64,000 nt of DNA from Nemania diffusa. Taxonomy: Eukaryota; Ascomycota; Sordariomycetes; Xylariales; Xylariaceae. The stretch is taken from assembly GCA_038501195.1 (NCBI GenBank), contig JBBPUQ010000008.1, positions 221,001 to 285,000 of the forward strand. Direction: 5' to 3'. The notes beneath the pieces were generated by a model. That model saw nothing but the letters and a program-made list of their open reading frames with translations. It was not told where the DNA came from and did no database searches. The position numbers and the translations under genes are program-made. Of the stretch, positions 36,701 to 50,200 are shown in pieces. The first letter of the stretch is position 1, and the number at the start of each line of letters is the position of its first letter.

Positions 36701-38424
36701 ATCAACTCACAAGCGAACCAATATATGACTCAAGGTAGCATTCATTCGTTTGCCGAATCCTTGCTTTGGCGATTTCTTGTGGAAAGATATGCGAATTCAA
36801 CTATACCGTCCAGCAGTCTTGTTTTGTGACGTAATAGTAGGATTATTGACCTCTTTGAATCACTTCAGTCAAGTTGGTACTTCGGTTAGGACCAGCAATG
36901 CTCCAACGGGTTGCATTAGTACTCGGAGGACGTTTTTCACAAGACTAATCCGGCAGCTCAGAGTTTGACGTGACGATCTTTTTCCCTCATTGATATGCTG
37001 CTCCAACTTGGAACATGTGTTGCATAAAGTCAAGAAATTCTCTTTAGCAATAGTGATAAATCGGAGAATTTATTGCAAAGGTTTTGTTTTTGAGAACATG
37101 AAAGCCCGGACTCCGAAGGTCTGTTATATCTACCCGAATTTGTGTTTCTCCAGGGGCTAAAATCATCACAAATATAAAGGGTAGATATGAATGCAGTGGG
37201 CCAAAATGCAACCCCTCATTCTCAAACTCAAACGGGGCAGCATGCGCCAGAGACCGGTGCTTAATGCTACATTATTCTAGGTATTTTATAGCTATATAAA
37301 GACTCATGATAGGATGGCAATTTCTCAGAGCCGTAGAGGTCATCGCAGGCCATTGGCAGTTGAAACCTCTTACAAGGCAGAGTAGATTGAGGGGGGGTTA
37401 TTGAGATGTCGACTCGATTTGCATGTTTGTACCTGAATACTTAATAAATGGCTTGCTAAGTTCGACTCGGGGACTAGGCTTTGGTAGCCATGACCTGTTA
37501 GGATATGGACTAAGTGTGTAAGGAAGTCGTATTGATGGTTGTAAATCTGCAGATGAGTTAAGTCAAAACAAGGTGAGGCATATGGTAATACCGGCTTCAT
37601 TGGAATCAGCTAATCGAGCTTTTCAAAGAACTTTGTTCAGCCCTATCGAGGACGGTTTGTAATTGAATCAGCGGCAGATAGATGTGCTACACTAGTAAAG
37701 CATAGATGTAGTATCATTAGAGTAAGCATTCCCTAATATAGCCTACGCGAAGCCGCATATCGCGTCGTTGCTCAAATTGGGCCCGAGTTTGGCATGTTCG
37801 TTAAGTAGGAAGCTCTACAATATATATGTAAACAATTTCTCCTATGTTCTAGTTATCGAAAGGTTATCTGGAAGCAAAAACCAGACGCACAGCACATGCG
37901 TCCTCTAGTGTCCGAGGGCTTTTCTTTACCATCTCAGCCAGCTTTCTTATTGTTATGATATCCTACCTACTCGAACATATATATAGCTTTCTGTTCTGAA
38001 AATGGGGCTTCAAGAGTTCTGCGCACCTAGAATAGGGTATCTAAACTACACGCAACCACAGGGTTTAGATCACGAAGCACTCGATCTCGACTTTAAATAA
38101 ACTGTTCAATAACTGATGAAGAAAATGAGAGGGGTTGAGCGTCCAACACGGTATATGTAACAATAAACAAATTTTCGGCATTTGAAGTTTGTTTTCTAAG
38201 CATCTAGTGTCTAGGGCGGTGTTATTGTTGCTCATAGATTTAGTATGAAAGCTCGGATTAGGGAGTTAGTTAAGGAGGACGAATTGGGTGATATTAAAGC
38301 GACAATAATGGCTAAACATGTGATTTTGTGTCGTTTCAGAACATTAGAAGTTTTATAACAATCGACTACCTCGTTGAAGAACGCTTAAAGTAATGGAGCT
38401 AGTATCGCACAATGTAGTATCCTC
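33797..38424. other. Long spacer with simple repeats
   Basis: No supported gene. A CAGCC/CCAGC-rich patch lies at about 34238-34310, and three copies of a GGGGTCGAT-type unit at about 35136-35161. Frames of 60-200 codons (for example at 35591-36208) show no family motif and mixed composition. Confidence 0.5.
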
Positions 38425-39131
38425 TTAACGACCCCAAATAGGGCCGATTCTTTGGATGGCATCTCCGTTACCTAATCCCCACCATCCTCTGAAGCCCTGG
38501 AATCCATCGTAAGGGTTATACTCTGTGACTTGAGCATCAATTTTTGTGCCAATGGTATAGGTTTTGTTGAATGTCGTGATAATCTCAATAAAGCAGATTC
38601 CCTCAATTCCCACGTCACCCAGAGCTTTTCATTTCTATATGAGTCACCTTCTCTTCCTTATCAGGAGACTGTGACAATCTCGGGGCTTGAGAACCCCATT
38701 TATTTTCATCATAGAAGGGACTTATGCTTGCATTGAAGCAGGTGGCTTCTACGATACGCAAGAAATGGCAACCTCCGCATAAGGTCATAACAAGCATGAA
38801 AGGCAAGCTACCAGGGATCGTGGTGCTTTTGATGATGATAGAATCGTTAAACACCTCACCGACAGATCGGTCGGCAGGTCGGTCAAACCTGAAATTTGCG
38901 TATTTGCGCATTTTTTCTTCCGAGTTGGTCCATTCTAACTCTCCAAGAGTTAAATATTGCTGAATAGTTTTGCTACAAAAGTCTCGTGATGGCGGTGTCG
39001 TAATTGGCAAGGGTTTCAAATCTTTAGCTATGTTAGTAGTTGACTTTGAGGTATCAATGATGGCAGATTTGACTGCCTGGATGATTGAAGGGGTTATTGT
39101 AGGCAGCACAGAGGGAGTGGCATGTGGTACC
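38425..39131 (-). pseudogene. Decayed gene of unknown family (possible lectin-like C-terminal domain)
   Basis: The minus strand is open from a splice-acceptor-like TTGACTTAG at about 39132 down to 38615, without an ATG. It then hits TGA just after VTHIEMKSSG. The very next frame continues sensibly as DVGIEGICFIEIITTF and ends DGFQGFRGWWGLGNGD-AIQRIGPIW at 38425. A one-base change would fuse the two parts. The C-terminal pattern of Gly-rich, aromatic-rich strands resembles beta-sheet lectin-like domains, but I do not recognise the family. The 5' exon should lie in or beyond the A+T-rich patch at 39180-39340, and none is visible. No splice pair explains the frame change, so I call a pseudogene. 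Confidence 0.5.
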
Positions 39132-39653
39132 TAAGTCAACTGTTGCTGAGATAATATCGGATCACAGCGACCGAGTCTTTGAAAATAAAATATAATGAAG
39201 AATTTAATTATTAAATTAATATACAGAGTTCATTATTAATTATTAGCTTATATTCGTAGTGATTTTATAATATATATTTTTATCATACGGGGTTTTAAGT
39301 AGGTATATAAACTATTTATAGCTAGCTACAACCCTCATATAATTAATATGCGCCTCTTAGAGATGAGCCACAGGCTTATATCTAGAGGCTCAAGCCCAAC
39401 AACTATCGCCAGCCAATGGGAGGCTAACAACGGAAGTTAGGGTGAGTTACACAAACTACCCGGCAAGGACAGGATGCCCAATCATTTTTAGGCGCTTTCA
39501 CCTTTTGGCGCCTTCGCGGAAGGCCATCTCAGTGAAAAACCGGCGTTTGCAATCCTCTGTGACGGCCATGCTCTTGTAACAGCCCCTACGGCGGCGAACC
39601 TGAACTCTAATATAAAATCCATCCCTCTTCCACATACCAGCACGTTCTTCATC
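39132..39653. other. Spacer with a short A+T-rich patch
   Basis: Positions about 39180-39350 are strongly A+T-rich with TpA-rich strings, like the RIP-mutated islands elsewhere in the window but much shorter. It could be the relic of a small repeat. No gene seen. Confidence 0.4.
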
Positions 39654-41511
39654 ATGAACGGCAGAGTTTCCAAGGCGTGGACATGCCGCTCTCATGTGAA
39701 ACTATCCAAGGCCTTGCAAGAAATGCTACTGGGCGCCATTGCAAGTAACGCAGGTGTGCATGTCAATGTTCCTGGACGCTGGGAAGACTTGCTGACTTTT
39801 CAGGTACAGAGCATCCGCGAAGCCAGCGAGAGCAGTCTCCAGAGGACGGAGATCTCACCGGAGACGCGACGCCCTTGCAGTCTCGGAAGAGGCAACTCGA
39901 CGAAGCAGAGAGCGATCTGTCGCCCGCGAAGCGAGCCCGGTTGATGTGGACGGACACGCAACATCCTGGAGGTGAGGACGAGAAAGCAGAGCAGGCGGGC
40001 AAGGTAGGGCAACGGTCACCCATGTACGTCCACAACTAATGGAGCAACCCGTGCAGACAACACTACAACAGCCGAAGCCAAACCGTCCCAAGCGTCCATA
40101 TGTCTCGTTCCTCAAGGACTTTGTCGACCCTGTTCATGCGGGTCCCCATCCCACATCCCTCCATTCATTCGTTTCCGAGTGGCTCCAGGCTATCGGGTCA
40201 GACCGAGAGAGACGCTGCCGGTCAGATAGCCATCTTTACCGTTTAGACAACGACCCTGTCCCGAGACAGCTCACGAGATCGGCACCGGAGATGGACTATA
40301 CACGGGATGCCGATGGGTTTGTGGTGCCGCTGACACTAGCTTCTACCAGGTCCTGCCCTTCATACCAGCCAACAGAGGATTCTGCTTCCAGCACTGCCAG
40401 CGTTCGCCATCCGTCCTATCGCCAGAACAACCTGTCTTCGAACGGCATTCGTATTCGAGATTCTGGCCACCAGCTTCCTGATTATATCTCCAGTCATATC
40501 GAAACATTACGAACAAAACAGGGAAATTCGCCCGATCTGTCGTCCGAACAAATGGCCGGATATTCTGCCAGCCTGGACATGCTTGAAAGAGGATGTAATG
40601 AAGCGGATGTGAAAAGATTTCTTGAAGACGCAGTATTTCCGAAGGCCTCGGACCTCGCCTATGGGCCCTCGACGGGCTTGGAAACTGCTAGGTCATCCCT
40701 GATGTCTTCTCATCTCACTCCCAACAAGTTGGAAAGTCCGTTTAGGGTTACTCAGCCGAAACCCGATCTGCTCTACGGATATTCCAGCCATCCCGAGGAT
40801 GGAGCCTTCACCGAAGCACAGTTGTTGGCCCAAACTGGTCTACATCCTCGAAATGCACGGTTTGCAGAAGCGACAACACGAGGACTTAGGTTCCCCTTCT
40901 TCGCCATCGAATTCAAAGCTGCCGGAGGTACTCGAGGTGACCTTTGGGTTGCGACAAATCAGTGCGCAGGTGCTTCATCAGCCTGCCTCAACGCTATCGA
41001 CCGGCTGAATACCTCGCTCCCGAATCATCCGAGCGTGCAACGTGTCGACAACTTATCCTACTCTATTGCTGTGGATAACAATATGGCCCAGCTATATATA
41101 TCGTGGAAGGAAGATGATTTGAAGTTTTGCCTTCAACGGGTTGATGCATTTCTGCTATCAGATCCGGAGCATTTCAAGAGCTTTCGCAAACAGGTTCGAA
41201 ACATTCTCGATTGGGGAAAGGACACGCGCTTGACGCAGATTAAGGATGCATTGGATATTATCTTTGAGGAAAACAGTAAAAAGGCTGCGGAACATGCGAA
41301 GTCCCGCCAACCGCCGTCCGATGGTTCTGCCACCACCCCCAGCAAGAAGCGCAAATCTTTATCTCACGGAAACAGTACAAGATCCAACAGCGTGCAAGGG
41401 CAAAGCGGCGAAACAAACCAGCCATACCGGGATTTGCATGGCATGCCCCAACAAGACGCCTATGAGGAGCGGTCTTTCCCACCTGACGCTGGCGACTACA
41501 CTGCATTCTAA
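39654..41511 (+). CDS. DUF7924-type fungal protein
   Basis: Lineage-expanded fungal family of unproven function; a PD-(D/E)XK nuclease-like core has been suggested for related proteins, which is inference here. Proposed exons are 39654-39744, 39804-40003 and 40057-41511 (581 residues). The second intron (40004-40056, donor GTAGGG, branch ACTAAT, acceptor TGCAG) is firm, because it joins the basic N-terminal segment (SRKRQLDEAESDLSPAKRAR) to QPKPNRPKRPYVSFLKDFVD. The first intron (donor GTAACG, acceptor GACTTTTCAG) and the start are less certain; ATG 39723 is an alternative. Motifs in order are RERRCRSDSHLYRLDNDPVP, DADGFVVPLT, QPKPDLLYGY and FFAIEFKAAGGTRGDLWVAT, the last resembling a D...E-x-K active site. 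The C-terminus is basic and low in complexity. Confidence 0.72.
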
Positions 41512-43793
41512 AACGAGGGACTTGCTTTTGCCGACCACCTCCGGCCTCGCGGAGCTCTAGAGCATCGAAGATGATGTCGCCGACAAGCTCGCGAAGAAGA
41601 TGGGGATCTAGCAGTGGCACTCTCTCCACATTATAGACCTCTGCCAGGGCGTTCTGCCAGAGCACCTTGCCACAGCACTTTCACTCTAGACTAGACACCA
41701 TGGCGAATGACTGTGGCGAGCTCTCTGACGGTGAGACCGGCGATGGACCAGCATATTCTGGAGCGGCACTGACATCTGGATCTTGTGGGACATAGTAATA
41801 CGGATAAGGCTAACACTTCTACCAAAATGTCTTGCGATTTCGACGCTTGAGCTCCGGTGCGGCTGTTCCTGGCAAGCGAATGCCGAGCAGCCAGCCTCCT
41901 TCTCCGAGCTTCAACTCGCAGTTGTCGTTTTTCAGCATCTTCAACCACCCTCCTCTTTGCTGTAATGAGCGCGGATAGCGACTGGTTAGGCGTGAGAGAG
42001 GCAGCGGCCATCATTCTACCTAGAAGTCTAACGCATAGGATCTCAGAAGCCTGGATATAAAAGGTTTCTTAGACAAATCAGCTATCTGGATACCCTACGT
42101 TTTCCAAATTCTAAAGATGATCTAGATATATTGGACGTCGGTCTAGACTAGCATAGATACCAAGGCTAAGCCACGTGGAGAAGACTTCATCACAGAATAG
42201 GTATGGCTGAGGAGATTCTCTGTTTGAACCCCACAGGCTGAAGGTTGGGTTTTGTAAACCCTACTCACAGTCTCGTCTTAAGCGGCTTGTGTGATTTAAA
42301 CTCAAGCCAGAGAGTGGGGTTAGGAAATGATACACTTAACTATCAATTCCATAGACACTCCTTGATTGAGAATGATTTTAGTAATTGAGAGTAACCTCGC
42401 AATGCCTGCAAATTTGATTGTTGTCCTTTATTTGTATTGATTCACTAACCTAGAACTAGCGGACTAGAGCTTTTGGTAACTTTCAGTGTTAATGAATAGC
42501 TACAGCATATGCTTATGTGCTTTTCTACCGATATAAGTATAGATGAGCAAGGTTAGTATCTCAAACTAAGCATGCCACTTTGGGGAAGATATTGGCTAGG
42601 TTGACGAGATCTAATCTCAGTGAGACCTTGTCTATAAGCATATGAAGAGTTGTAATCTCATTTGAATTGGTAAGAGAGAAGGATGGGCGTTCTCTCGTGC
42701 TTCTAAACTCGCGAAGTTTATCCTAGGCACCAATAGAGTGTTCGAGTAATCCTCATAAATAAACGGCTTATGTGAATTGCCCGTGACGAGATATTGCCAT
42801 GAATTAGCGATCCCCAACGCATCATGATAATTCATATTAAGTAGCTCAACATCGAGACCCTTCCCCTTTTCTTCACGCTACCCGCTGTCGAACGTACATG
42901 TAAACAGATCTCTATCTTTTCATATGCGAGAGACCTTTTGGGTTAATCCTTGGCAGGCCAAGTCTAGGCCAAGTCTTCTTGTTAAAATCCATCTTCAATT
43001 GACATAAAAATCCTATTGGCTATTTGAGTTTGTTGTGGGTTATGTGATGATAGATAGGTCCAATAGCAAAGGTGTCATAATATTCCAATGCCCTAGGTTT
43101 GTGTGAGCAGAATCTCTCTCTCATCGAAGCTAGAGTTGCTTAACTGACCTGGGAAATTCCTGGCCTCTTACCGCCATGAATGAGTACTAGTCGGCCGACC
43201 ACGGGAAATTTCGTGTTTGCCGCTGATGGTAAACTGTGCGACATGCATCTTGAAGAATAACACCGGACTGAGTTGTAATATGATTGGTTTGGAAAGGTGA
43301 ACTTGGAGTAAAAAGTGCCCGTATAAAGTAACAATCGCAAGACGTTGAGTTTTGAATATTAGATATCATCATGTCCTCTTCAGTCGAAGCCATAGTTTAT
43401 ATCTACGTATGTAGAGTTCAACGGGTAAGTCCGCCTTGGCAGTTACTCACCGAGATGGAGCTCGTTGAATGCATGTCAGCTGACAGTGACCAACTGCAAC
43501 AACACAGCCCTATTTATATCCTTGTCATTAACAAATTGGGTCAAATCGTTGCTTACACGTGCGTGGGTGCTTATGTTGGTCTCAAAAATAGTCACCGCTT
43601 TTTGGATTGAGCGAGCCTCATTGTGTTATGGTGACGTCGCTTTAGGAGTGACCGTATTAGAGCCTAATATCGGTTCTAATCACCGGATAGTATCCGAATC
43701 CTAGAGCACCGAAGTAGCGCACTGTAATTATCTCGTCTACCTAGGTCTATCGGTACAAATAGCTTGATAGTCTAACATGATATCATTCACAAT
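41512..43793. other. Intergenic, with a doubtful minus-strand ORF pair
   Basis: On the minus strand, 42014-41691 and 41665-about 41510 give protein-like stretches (AEKRQLRVEARRRRLAARHS; LLDPHLLRELVGDIIFDALE). No start-to-stop model with credible splicing could be built. The rest (42060-43790) shows nothing. Confidence 0.35.
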
Positions 43794-45110
43794 CTAAGCC
43801 TCAGAGAACGTTGAACCGATCTCTCCCCATTTCATGTTACTGAAGGTGACTTGGGGAGCCGGCTCAATGAGCCGGATGTTCTTGGGATCCCCTTCGGTGG
43901 CGTTGCAAGGACCGGCGCCCTGGGATGCGCCATCAAGCCATTGCATAAAGCCGCCCTCGTCCCACCATAGACTGAAGGTTAGGACCATACCTCGCGTCAG
44001 ACTCTCGCCAAAGCCAGACAGGGCCCCTAGTCTCATGAAATGGGTCGCACCAGTTGCTTGGCAGTACTCATCGGTCTCGTAATCAACGGCCGGGACGCCT
44101 TCTTTCTCGATCACGCTAGCCTTAATGACCTTGCCATCTTGTAGATACAAGCGTCGGATGCCAATCAGAGTACCGTTGGCATCTGCAGGAAACTGTGTCA
44201 CAACAGTAAATGGCTTCGTTGTGTCAACAGTGTGGTCCGGGCCCTCGCCGTAGTATTCGGTCTGATTGAGCCGGTATGTGTTCCAACCGCAACCATTCTT
44301 GTCGCAAACACCTTGCGCCGCGCATTCATCTCCGGCGCAAAGATACGGGCCGGTCTGGTTGCAGGGATGAGGAGCAATTTGCGTTGATCGAGCATTGGCC
44401 TCCCAGATATCCATCTCGTTGCAGCATGCACCCTTTTTACCAATATTGCCCTGGCACCCACTGTAAGTCGCACGTCATAGAAATTCTAGGGGAAGAGCGG
44501 GAGCACTCACTACACCATTGACGAATGGAGTCACGTAGCATTGGGCATCGCAGTAACCAGTTCCCCACGTGGCACCACCGGGGTTGAGGTCACTCTTGCC
44601 GCCGTCTTCCAGCATTTCGCCCATGTAAAGGGCGCTGTTCATGCCGCATGGGAGATGAGTGGAATCAATATCGAAGGCAAGTTCTTGTCCCGTGAGCTTC
44701 AGCATCTCGTACTTGTCCTTGGCTTCGTTGAGTAGGTATATCCGTGGAGATACAACCTTGCCATCGACGATCTGTTTCATAAGTAGCTCATCGTCCTTAG
44801 TCGTCACTCCGATAGTGCTATAGTCCTGGATACTGTTCATGACACAGTTCTTGGCGCAATCTTCTTCGGTCGGGCAAGCTATGGGATCTGGTCCGTTGCC
44901 CCAGTCGCCGCAGCCCGCGCCGCTGTCGAGCTGATAGACTCCATGCGAAGACGAATCTAAGACGAGGTAGTTGGTGGCTTCTTTACATCCGTCTGCCTTC
45001 GTGCACCTGTAGGTTGTGATCTTCGGGTGATTGTCGGCCGCGCCAAGAGGCTTTTGTGCCACCGAGAGACCAATAAAGGCGAAACCGAGTAAGAAGTTCT
45101 TGCCGGCCAT
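43794..45110 (-). CDS. GH7 cellulase, endoglucanase type, secreted
   Basis: Retaining cellulase acting on internal 1,4-beta bonds of cellulose. Exon 1 (45110-44511) and exon 2 (44450-43794) are joined by a 60-nt intron (donor GTGAGT, acceptor GTGCCAG) in phase 0 and give 418 residues. The signal peptide is about residues 1-18 (FLLGFAFIGLSVA). The catalytic motif is CCNEMDIWEANARS, with the nucleophile Glu, assisting Asp and acid/base Glu in the E-x-D-x-x-E order. CDKNGCGWNTYRLNQTEYYG and TKPFTVVTQFP are typical of the endoglucanase (Cel7B) branch rather than cellobiohydrolases. Many paired cysteines are retained (GAGCGDWG, CAKNC, CDAQC). There is no linker or CBM1, because the protein stops after the catalytic core. 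The gene is separate from, but functionally complementary to, the GH94 gene. Confidence 0.92.
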
Positions 45111-46196
45111 TGTGACTAGTTATCGTAACACTATGCTATTACAATGCGCGAACACCTAGCCGAAGACGAAGTGAGCTGGGATGACGCGATCTTGCATGTT
45201 CATGCCCGACTTATATAGAGAATTGATCATGTTCATATGCGGCTTCGCGGACATCCTTTTGTGCACTGCCTTCCCAACTTTGACTCGTTCCGTGAGCCAA
45301 GCAATCGGGTTCATATATTTATGACGGCCTGGTCCGCAGTTGTTATTGCCAAAATGCAACATTTGCCTCAGCAAATGGAATGTATCCCTCCGGACGGGTC
45401 GGCATAGGAAGATGGCCCGCCATCCCGATGTGGTATAGAGTATTTATCTGGGCTATTGGTACACGCGATTAGTGCACGCTAAATGCTCAGATGTAGGCAA
45501 GCTGGCTGTTACAGTACTCGCCTTGGTTTCATCTTAATGGAGCGAGGTTACATGAATACGAAGCCAAGAACAATATCAAGATTCAAAGACGGACACGGTC
45601 AATACTTCAGCAATTTAAGGTGACTTTGCTGTGTTCTATGTTGCTTCATTAGGGTAAGCTTGCCAAGCCAATGTCGGATGATGTATAGTCCCGAATTAAT
45701 ACTTATGCAAAATGACTACACACAGCAGCGGCGCGGCCGGCACTGCTGACTAAAGCCTCGGCTCTTTGGCGCCACATTAGTCAGTTACCGGTGGCTGGGT
45801 TTTACGATTTAGTGTGTGGCCGATGTATTGTGGCTTAGCGTCGGCCACCTATGTATAAATCATCACCCGGTACCTATCTACCTACTACCTGATCCTCAAA
45901 GGTAGTCGTTAGCATCGGTCTCTTCGACTGTTCCAAGGCTTTCGCAAACCCTAGTTTACGAGATGCTACGAATTAGTATAAATGCGTACCTTCTCATAAG
46001 GTTGAATTTATAGAAGCTTCCAACGAACTCCAAGAGTACAAAATCCCGAAAAATGAAAGGGGGAGTCCAAAGCTAACACGAGCAGTGAAAAGGAAATGAC
46101 TAGTCAAGAGCCGTTCAATGTACCCCAACTTTTTACATTCCTGTTTTCATCTTGTTCTTCCTCTTAAAATCCCGCCTCATCGTCTTCCAAATTTTC
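45111..46196. other. GH7 upstream region and spacer
   Basis: Promoter side of the GH7 gene and 3' flank of the split kinase-like gene. No coding sequence recognised. Confidence 0.5.
45211..45217 (-). promoter_or_regulatory. Possible TATA box of the GH7 gene
   Basis: The minus strand reads CTCTATATAAG about 100 bp upstream of the ATG, a plausible position and sequence for a TATA element. Nothing else supports it. Confidence 0.35.
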
Positions 46197-46941
46197 CTAT
46201 TTTGGTTCATTCTGTTTAACTTCGTTCATTTGTGTAGTGTCTAGGATTGATCCGTTCGCAACTTTAAGTCGAATCTCAACCTTTTCCACCTCACCCGGAC
46301 AGAACTTCCTGCATAAAAACTTCATGTCCTCAAGGACGCTGAAACGTTCCACGATTTCTAGTAAATTTATCGTGAGCTTAGGTGGGATGGAGACATACAC
46401 TAGGCGTTGTCCGCTAGCAGGGACCAGAACTGAGCAGGATATGTTGAATCGCATAGAATATAAAATGTTTCTGTCATTCCAGTCTTCTTCTACAAACTGT
46501 TAACCTAGACCACGAAATTGAAAGCGGGTGTTCCCTACCTGGTACTGACACTGGGAAGTGCTTTTTGTATTCTTGAATATACATGCTGCTGCTAAGACGG
46601 TGTCGGGGAGGTCTCCAGTACCCAATCTCATACTCGTTGTGCGCATACAACGAGCTGGCGTTAAAAGCGAACGGTTCTCCCGTATTCATATCTTCCGCAC
46701 AATTCTCGTCCCATATGTCACCATGTATTTAGCATGGCTTGATGCTTCGGCCTATGGTCTCCAGTGGGAGCAAAAGACGTGGAATGACATGATCAAAGAG
46801 GACTGTTCGATAAGCACGGAATTCAATTGATAGGCCATGCTTCGCCTCTTCGACATCCATCGCCTTTCCAAAATCTTAGAGAACATCACCATCCAAGAGG
46901 ACTCCCAGTCAACATATTGTGGCAGATTTCCATGGCATGTG

Positions 46942-46946
46942 GGTAC
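46942..46946. repeat. Target-site duplication, left (GGTAC)
   Basis: Abuts the TG end of the left LTR. It is identical to 54316-54320. Confidence 0.85.
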
Positions 46947-47284
46947 TGTAACAAGGGCTAGATTTATAGGGCTTGGAACAAGGTCTGTATTCAACTAATA
47001 AATCACTTTGGTTTCGCAAGGTTTATGATTTTTTTTTTTTTTTAATCGGAAAAAATTAGTCCTTTAAGTACTTAAAGGTTTTAAGCTACAGTTTATACAT
47101 TTTAGTATTTTTTGAAACTGTTAGTTGTTTTTGTATATAGTTACAAATTTAAGTGACTTTTTTTTTTTAATAGCTTTTATACAAGTAAGTAAGTTTAAAA
47201 CTGTTAAATATATAAATTAAACATATATATATATAACTAGTTAATAGTTTTTTGTAAGTTTTAAGCAGTTTTAGCTATATAATA
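46947..47284. repeat. Left LTR (338 bp)
   Basis: Aligns base by base with 53977-54315 at an offset of about 7030. Its first ~100 bp keep normal G and C, while the inner part shows C-to-T and G-to-A changes relative to the right LTR. Confidence 0.9.
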
Positions 47285-50200
47285 TTACATCTTTTTTTTT
47301 TTATATTTGCTTTTAAATGTAACAACTAACTTTAGTTAGCTAAAAAATTAATATAACTATTATTATTAACATAGATATTTTTAAGCTTTTTTAAATATTA
47401 TATATAGAATTTTTTAATTATTTATTTAACTTTAAAGCTGTATAAATATTTATAAAACTTTTAAGTTTAATACTGTTTAACTAGCTAATTTTTTTATTTA
47501 ATAAAATATTTTATATATTTTTAAGTTTTTATAAAGTTTATTATTTTATTAATATAATATTTATTAGCAGTTTTTATAAGTTTAGTTTTATATAAAACTT
47601 AGTTAAAATTAAATAATATTTAATTACTAATATAATATAGTTTTATAAATAAAATATAAAACAAGTTATAAATTTTTTACTTTTTAAATAAAATAAGCTT
47701 AATAGCAGTAAAAAAAATTACTTTTTAAACTTTAAAAAGTTTTAATATTTTATTATTAAACTTTTTAACAAGTTATTTAGTTTTAATATATTATATATTT
47801 AATATAACTAGTTAGTTTTTTTTATATACAAAAGTTTTTTTTTTATATTTATTAGTTTATTTTTTTATTTTTTTATAGCTTGTTTTAAAATAAGCTTTAG
47901 TTTTTTTATAAACTTAAATTATTTAATAAATATATAACTAGCTATTTAAATTGCAAAAAATATTAAAAAGCAAATTATAAGTTATAAAATAAAACTTATA
48001 ATTAATATAAAAAAAAGTTATATATATAAATAATAAAGTTATATTATTATATACAAATTTTACAGTTAATAAAAAATTTTTTTAATTTAATATTTTATAG
48101 TTTATAAAAACATATAAATAAGCTTTAAAAAATTAATTTAATTATTTAGTTTAACTATTAATTTAAAAATAAAATGTTATATTTATATAAAGTTTAATAT
48201 TTATTAATTTAAAAAAGTTTTTTTATAAATATATTATAAATTTAAAGTTTTTATTAAATATTATATTAAAAAAAATGCTATAATATTTTTAATAAGTTTT
48301 TATAAAAATTTTAATAAAGTTTTTTGTTTTTTTTTTTTTTACTTTTAATAAAATAAAATACTTTATTTTTATAAAAAAGTTAACTATTATTTAAATAAAG
48401 TTATATTTATTAAAAAAAAATAAATTAATAATAAAGTTTATTATTATTATATTTTATAATTTATAATAAAGTTTTATAAATTATAAATAACTAAAAAATA
48501 TATATTTAAATATTTTATTACATTAATATTTTAAATAGCTATTTATAAAACTTTTTACAATTTTTTTAATATTAAACTATTAAAAGTTGTAAATAATTAG
48601 TTTAAAAGTTTTATTTATACTTATATAACTAGCAACTAAAGTGTTATGTTTTAATTTTATTACTTTTTGCTACAAAGTTTAAAACATTTATAAGCGTTTT
48701 TTTTTATATAATAAACTGTTTTTTTTAACTACTACATTTTTATATAAAGTTTATATTTTTAAAACATATTTAAAATTTTTTAATCTTGCTTTTTTTATAT
48801 AGTTTGCAAAATCTGTTATTTATTTAAGTACTAACAAATTACAAAATTATTAAAAAATTAATATAACTGCTGCAAAAAATACAAATATTAGTTTTAAAAA
48901 GCTATTAAAATGCAAAAAATGTTTATTTTATAAAACTAACTTTATAAACTAGTTTTTAGTTTTTTTTTTTTTAAGCTAATATTAATTTAATTTAAATAAA
49001 ATATTAGCTTTTTTATTTTATTTGCTAAATTTATAATTAATAATAAACTAATATATTAATAGTTATTAAACTTATTATATTTACTGTTTATTAAAAACTT
49101 TAATAATAATAAAATATACTAAGTTTTAATAGTTTAAATATATTTTAATACAATGTTTAGTTTTTTCGAAATATTGTTTTTAATAGTTAAATAAATTTAC
49201 TATTGCAAAAAGCTTTTTGTTATAAATTTTGTAGTTTATTTTAGCTAATATAAGTTTTTTAAAATAAAAAGCTATAAGTTGTAGCTTTTTATTTTTATTT
49301 TTTTAAAATATAACTGCTTTTAAAACAAAATTTAATATATTTGTTTTAATATATATTATATATTTTAAATCAAAATATACAAATATTAAAGCAATAATAA
49401 AATAGTATTTAAAAAGTTAAAAAGTTTCTTTTATTTTTTTAGTTTACTTTTAATTTTTTTTGTTTTTTTTATTAGTATTAGTTAGTAATTTTATAATTTT
49501 TAAAAAGTTTTTAATAAAATATTAGTAAAAATTAACAAAGTTTATAAATTGCTAGTATTTTTTTAAAGTTTTTAAAGTTTTTTAGTTTATAATATAGTTG
49601 ATTTTATTTTTAGTTATAGCAATATTTTTTGTATTAATAACATAGCTAAAAAATTTTACTTTTTATATTATTTATTTATATTTCTGTAGTATAATAGCAA
49701 AATTGTGCTTAATTAATTATTAAAGTACTTTTTTTATAATATAATTGTATTTTTTAAAAGTATTTATATAAATTAAAAAATTATTAAAATATATTAATAG
49801 CTCAATATTAATAAAATTTTAAAAAATATTATTTATTATTAACTAAAAAATAACAAATATATTAATAAGCTTTATAAATATAACAGTATATTTAAAAAGC
49901 TTATATTTATAATAAAAAGCAGTTTTTTATTTGTAACTTTTTTTAATATATATTAAATAAAACTTAAATTTTAAATTAATTTTAATAAACTATTTAGCTG
50001 TTTAAAATCAAACTTATAGCTTATTAATTAAAAAAATAAAATATTTTACTAGTACTGTTATTTTATTAAGTTTTTTATAATTAACTACAAAGTATAAAAA
50101 GTTGTTTAAATCTTTTTTTTTTATAAATATAAAAAAAGCTTTACAAAATGATATAAATTTGTAAATTTAGCTGCTATTTAATATTTTGTTAAGCTATAGT

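Noticed and set aside
41258..42014. Possible minus-strand gene after the DUF7924 gene
   Set aside because: Several peptides look coding but frames do not join through plausible introns; kept only as an observation.
42160..42250. B-box-like GTTTGAACCCC
   Set aside because: No pairing T-arm and no upstream A box at the right distance, so not a tRNA gene.
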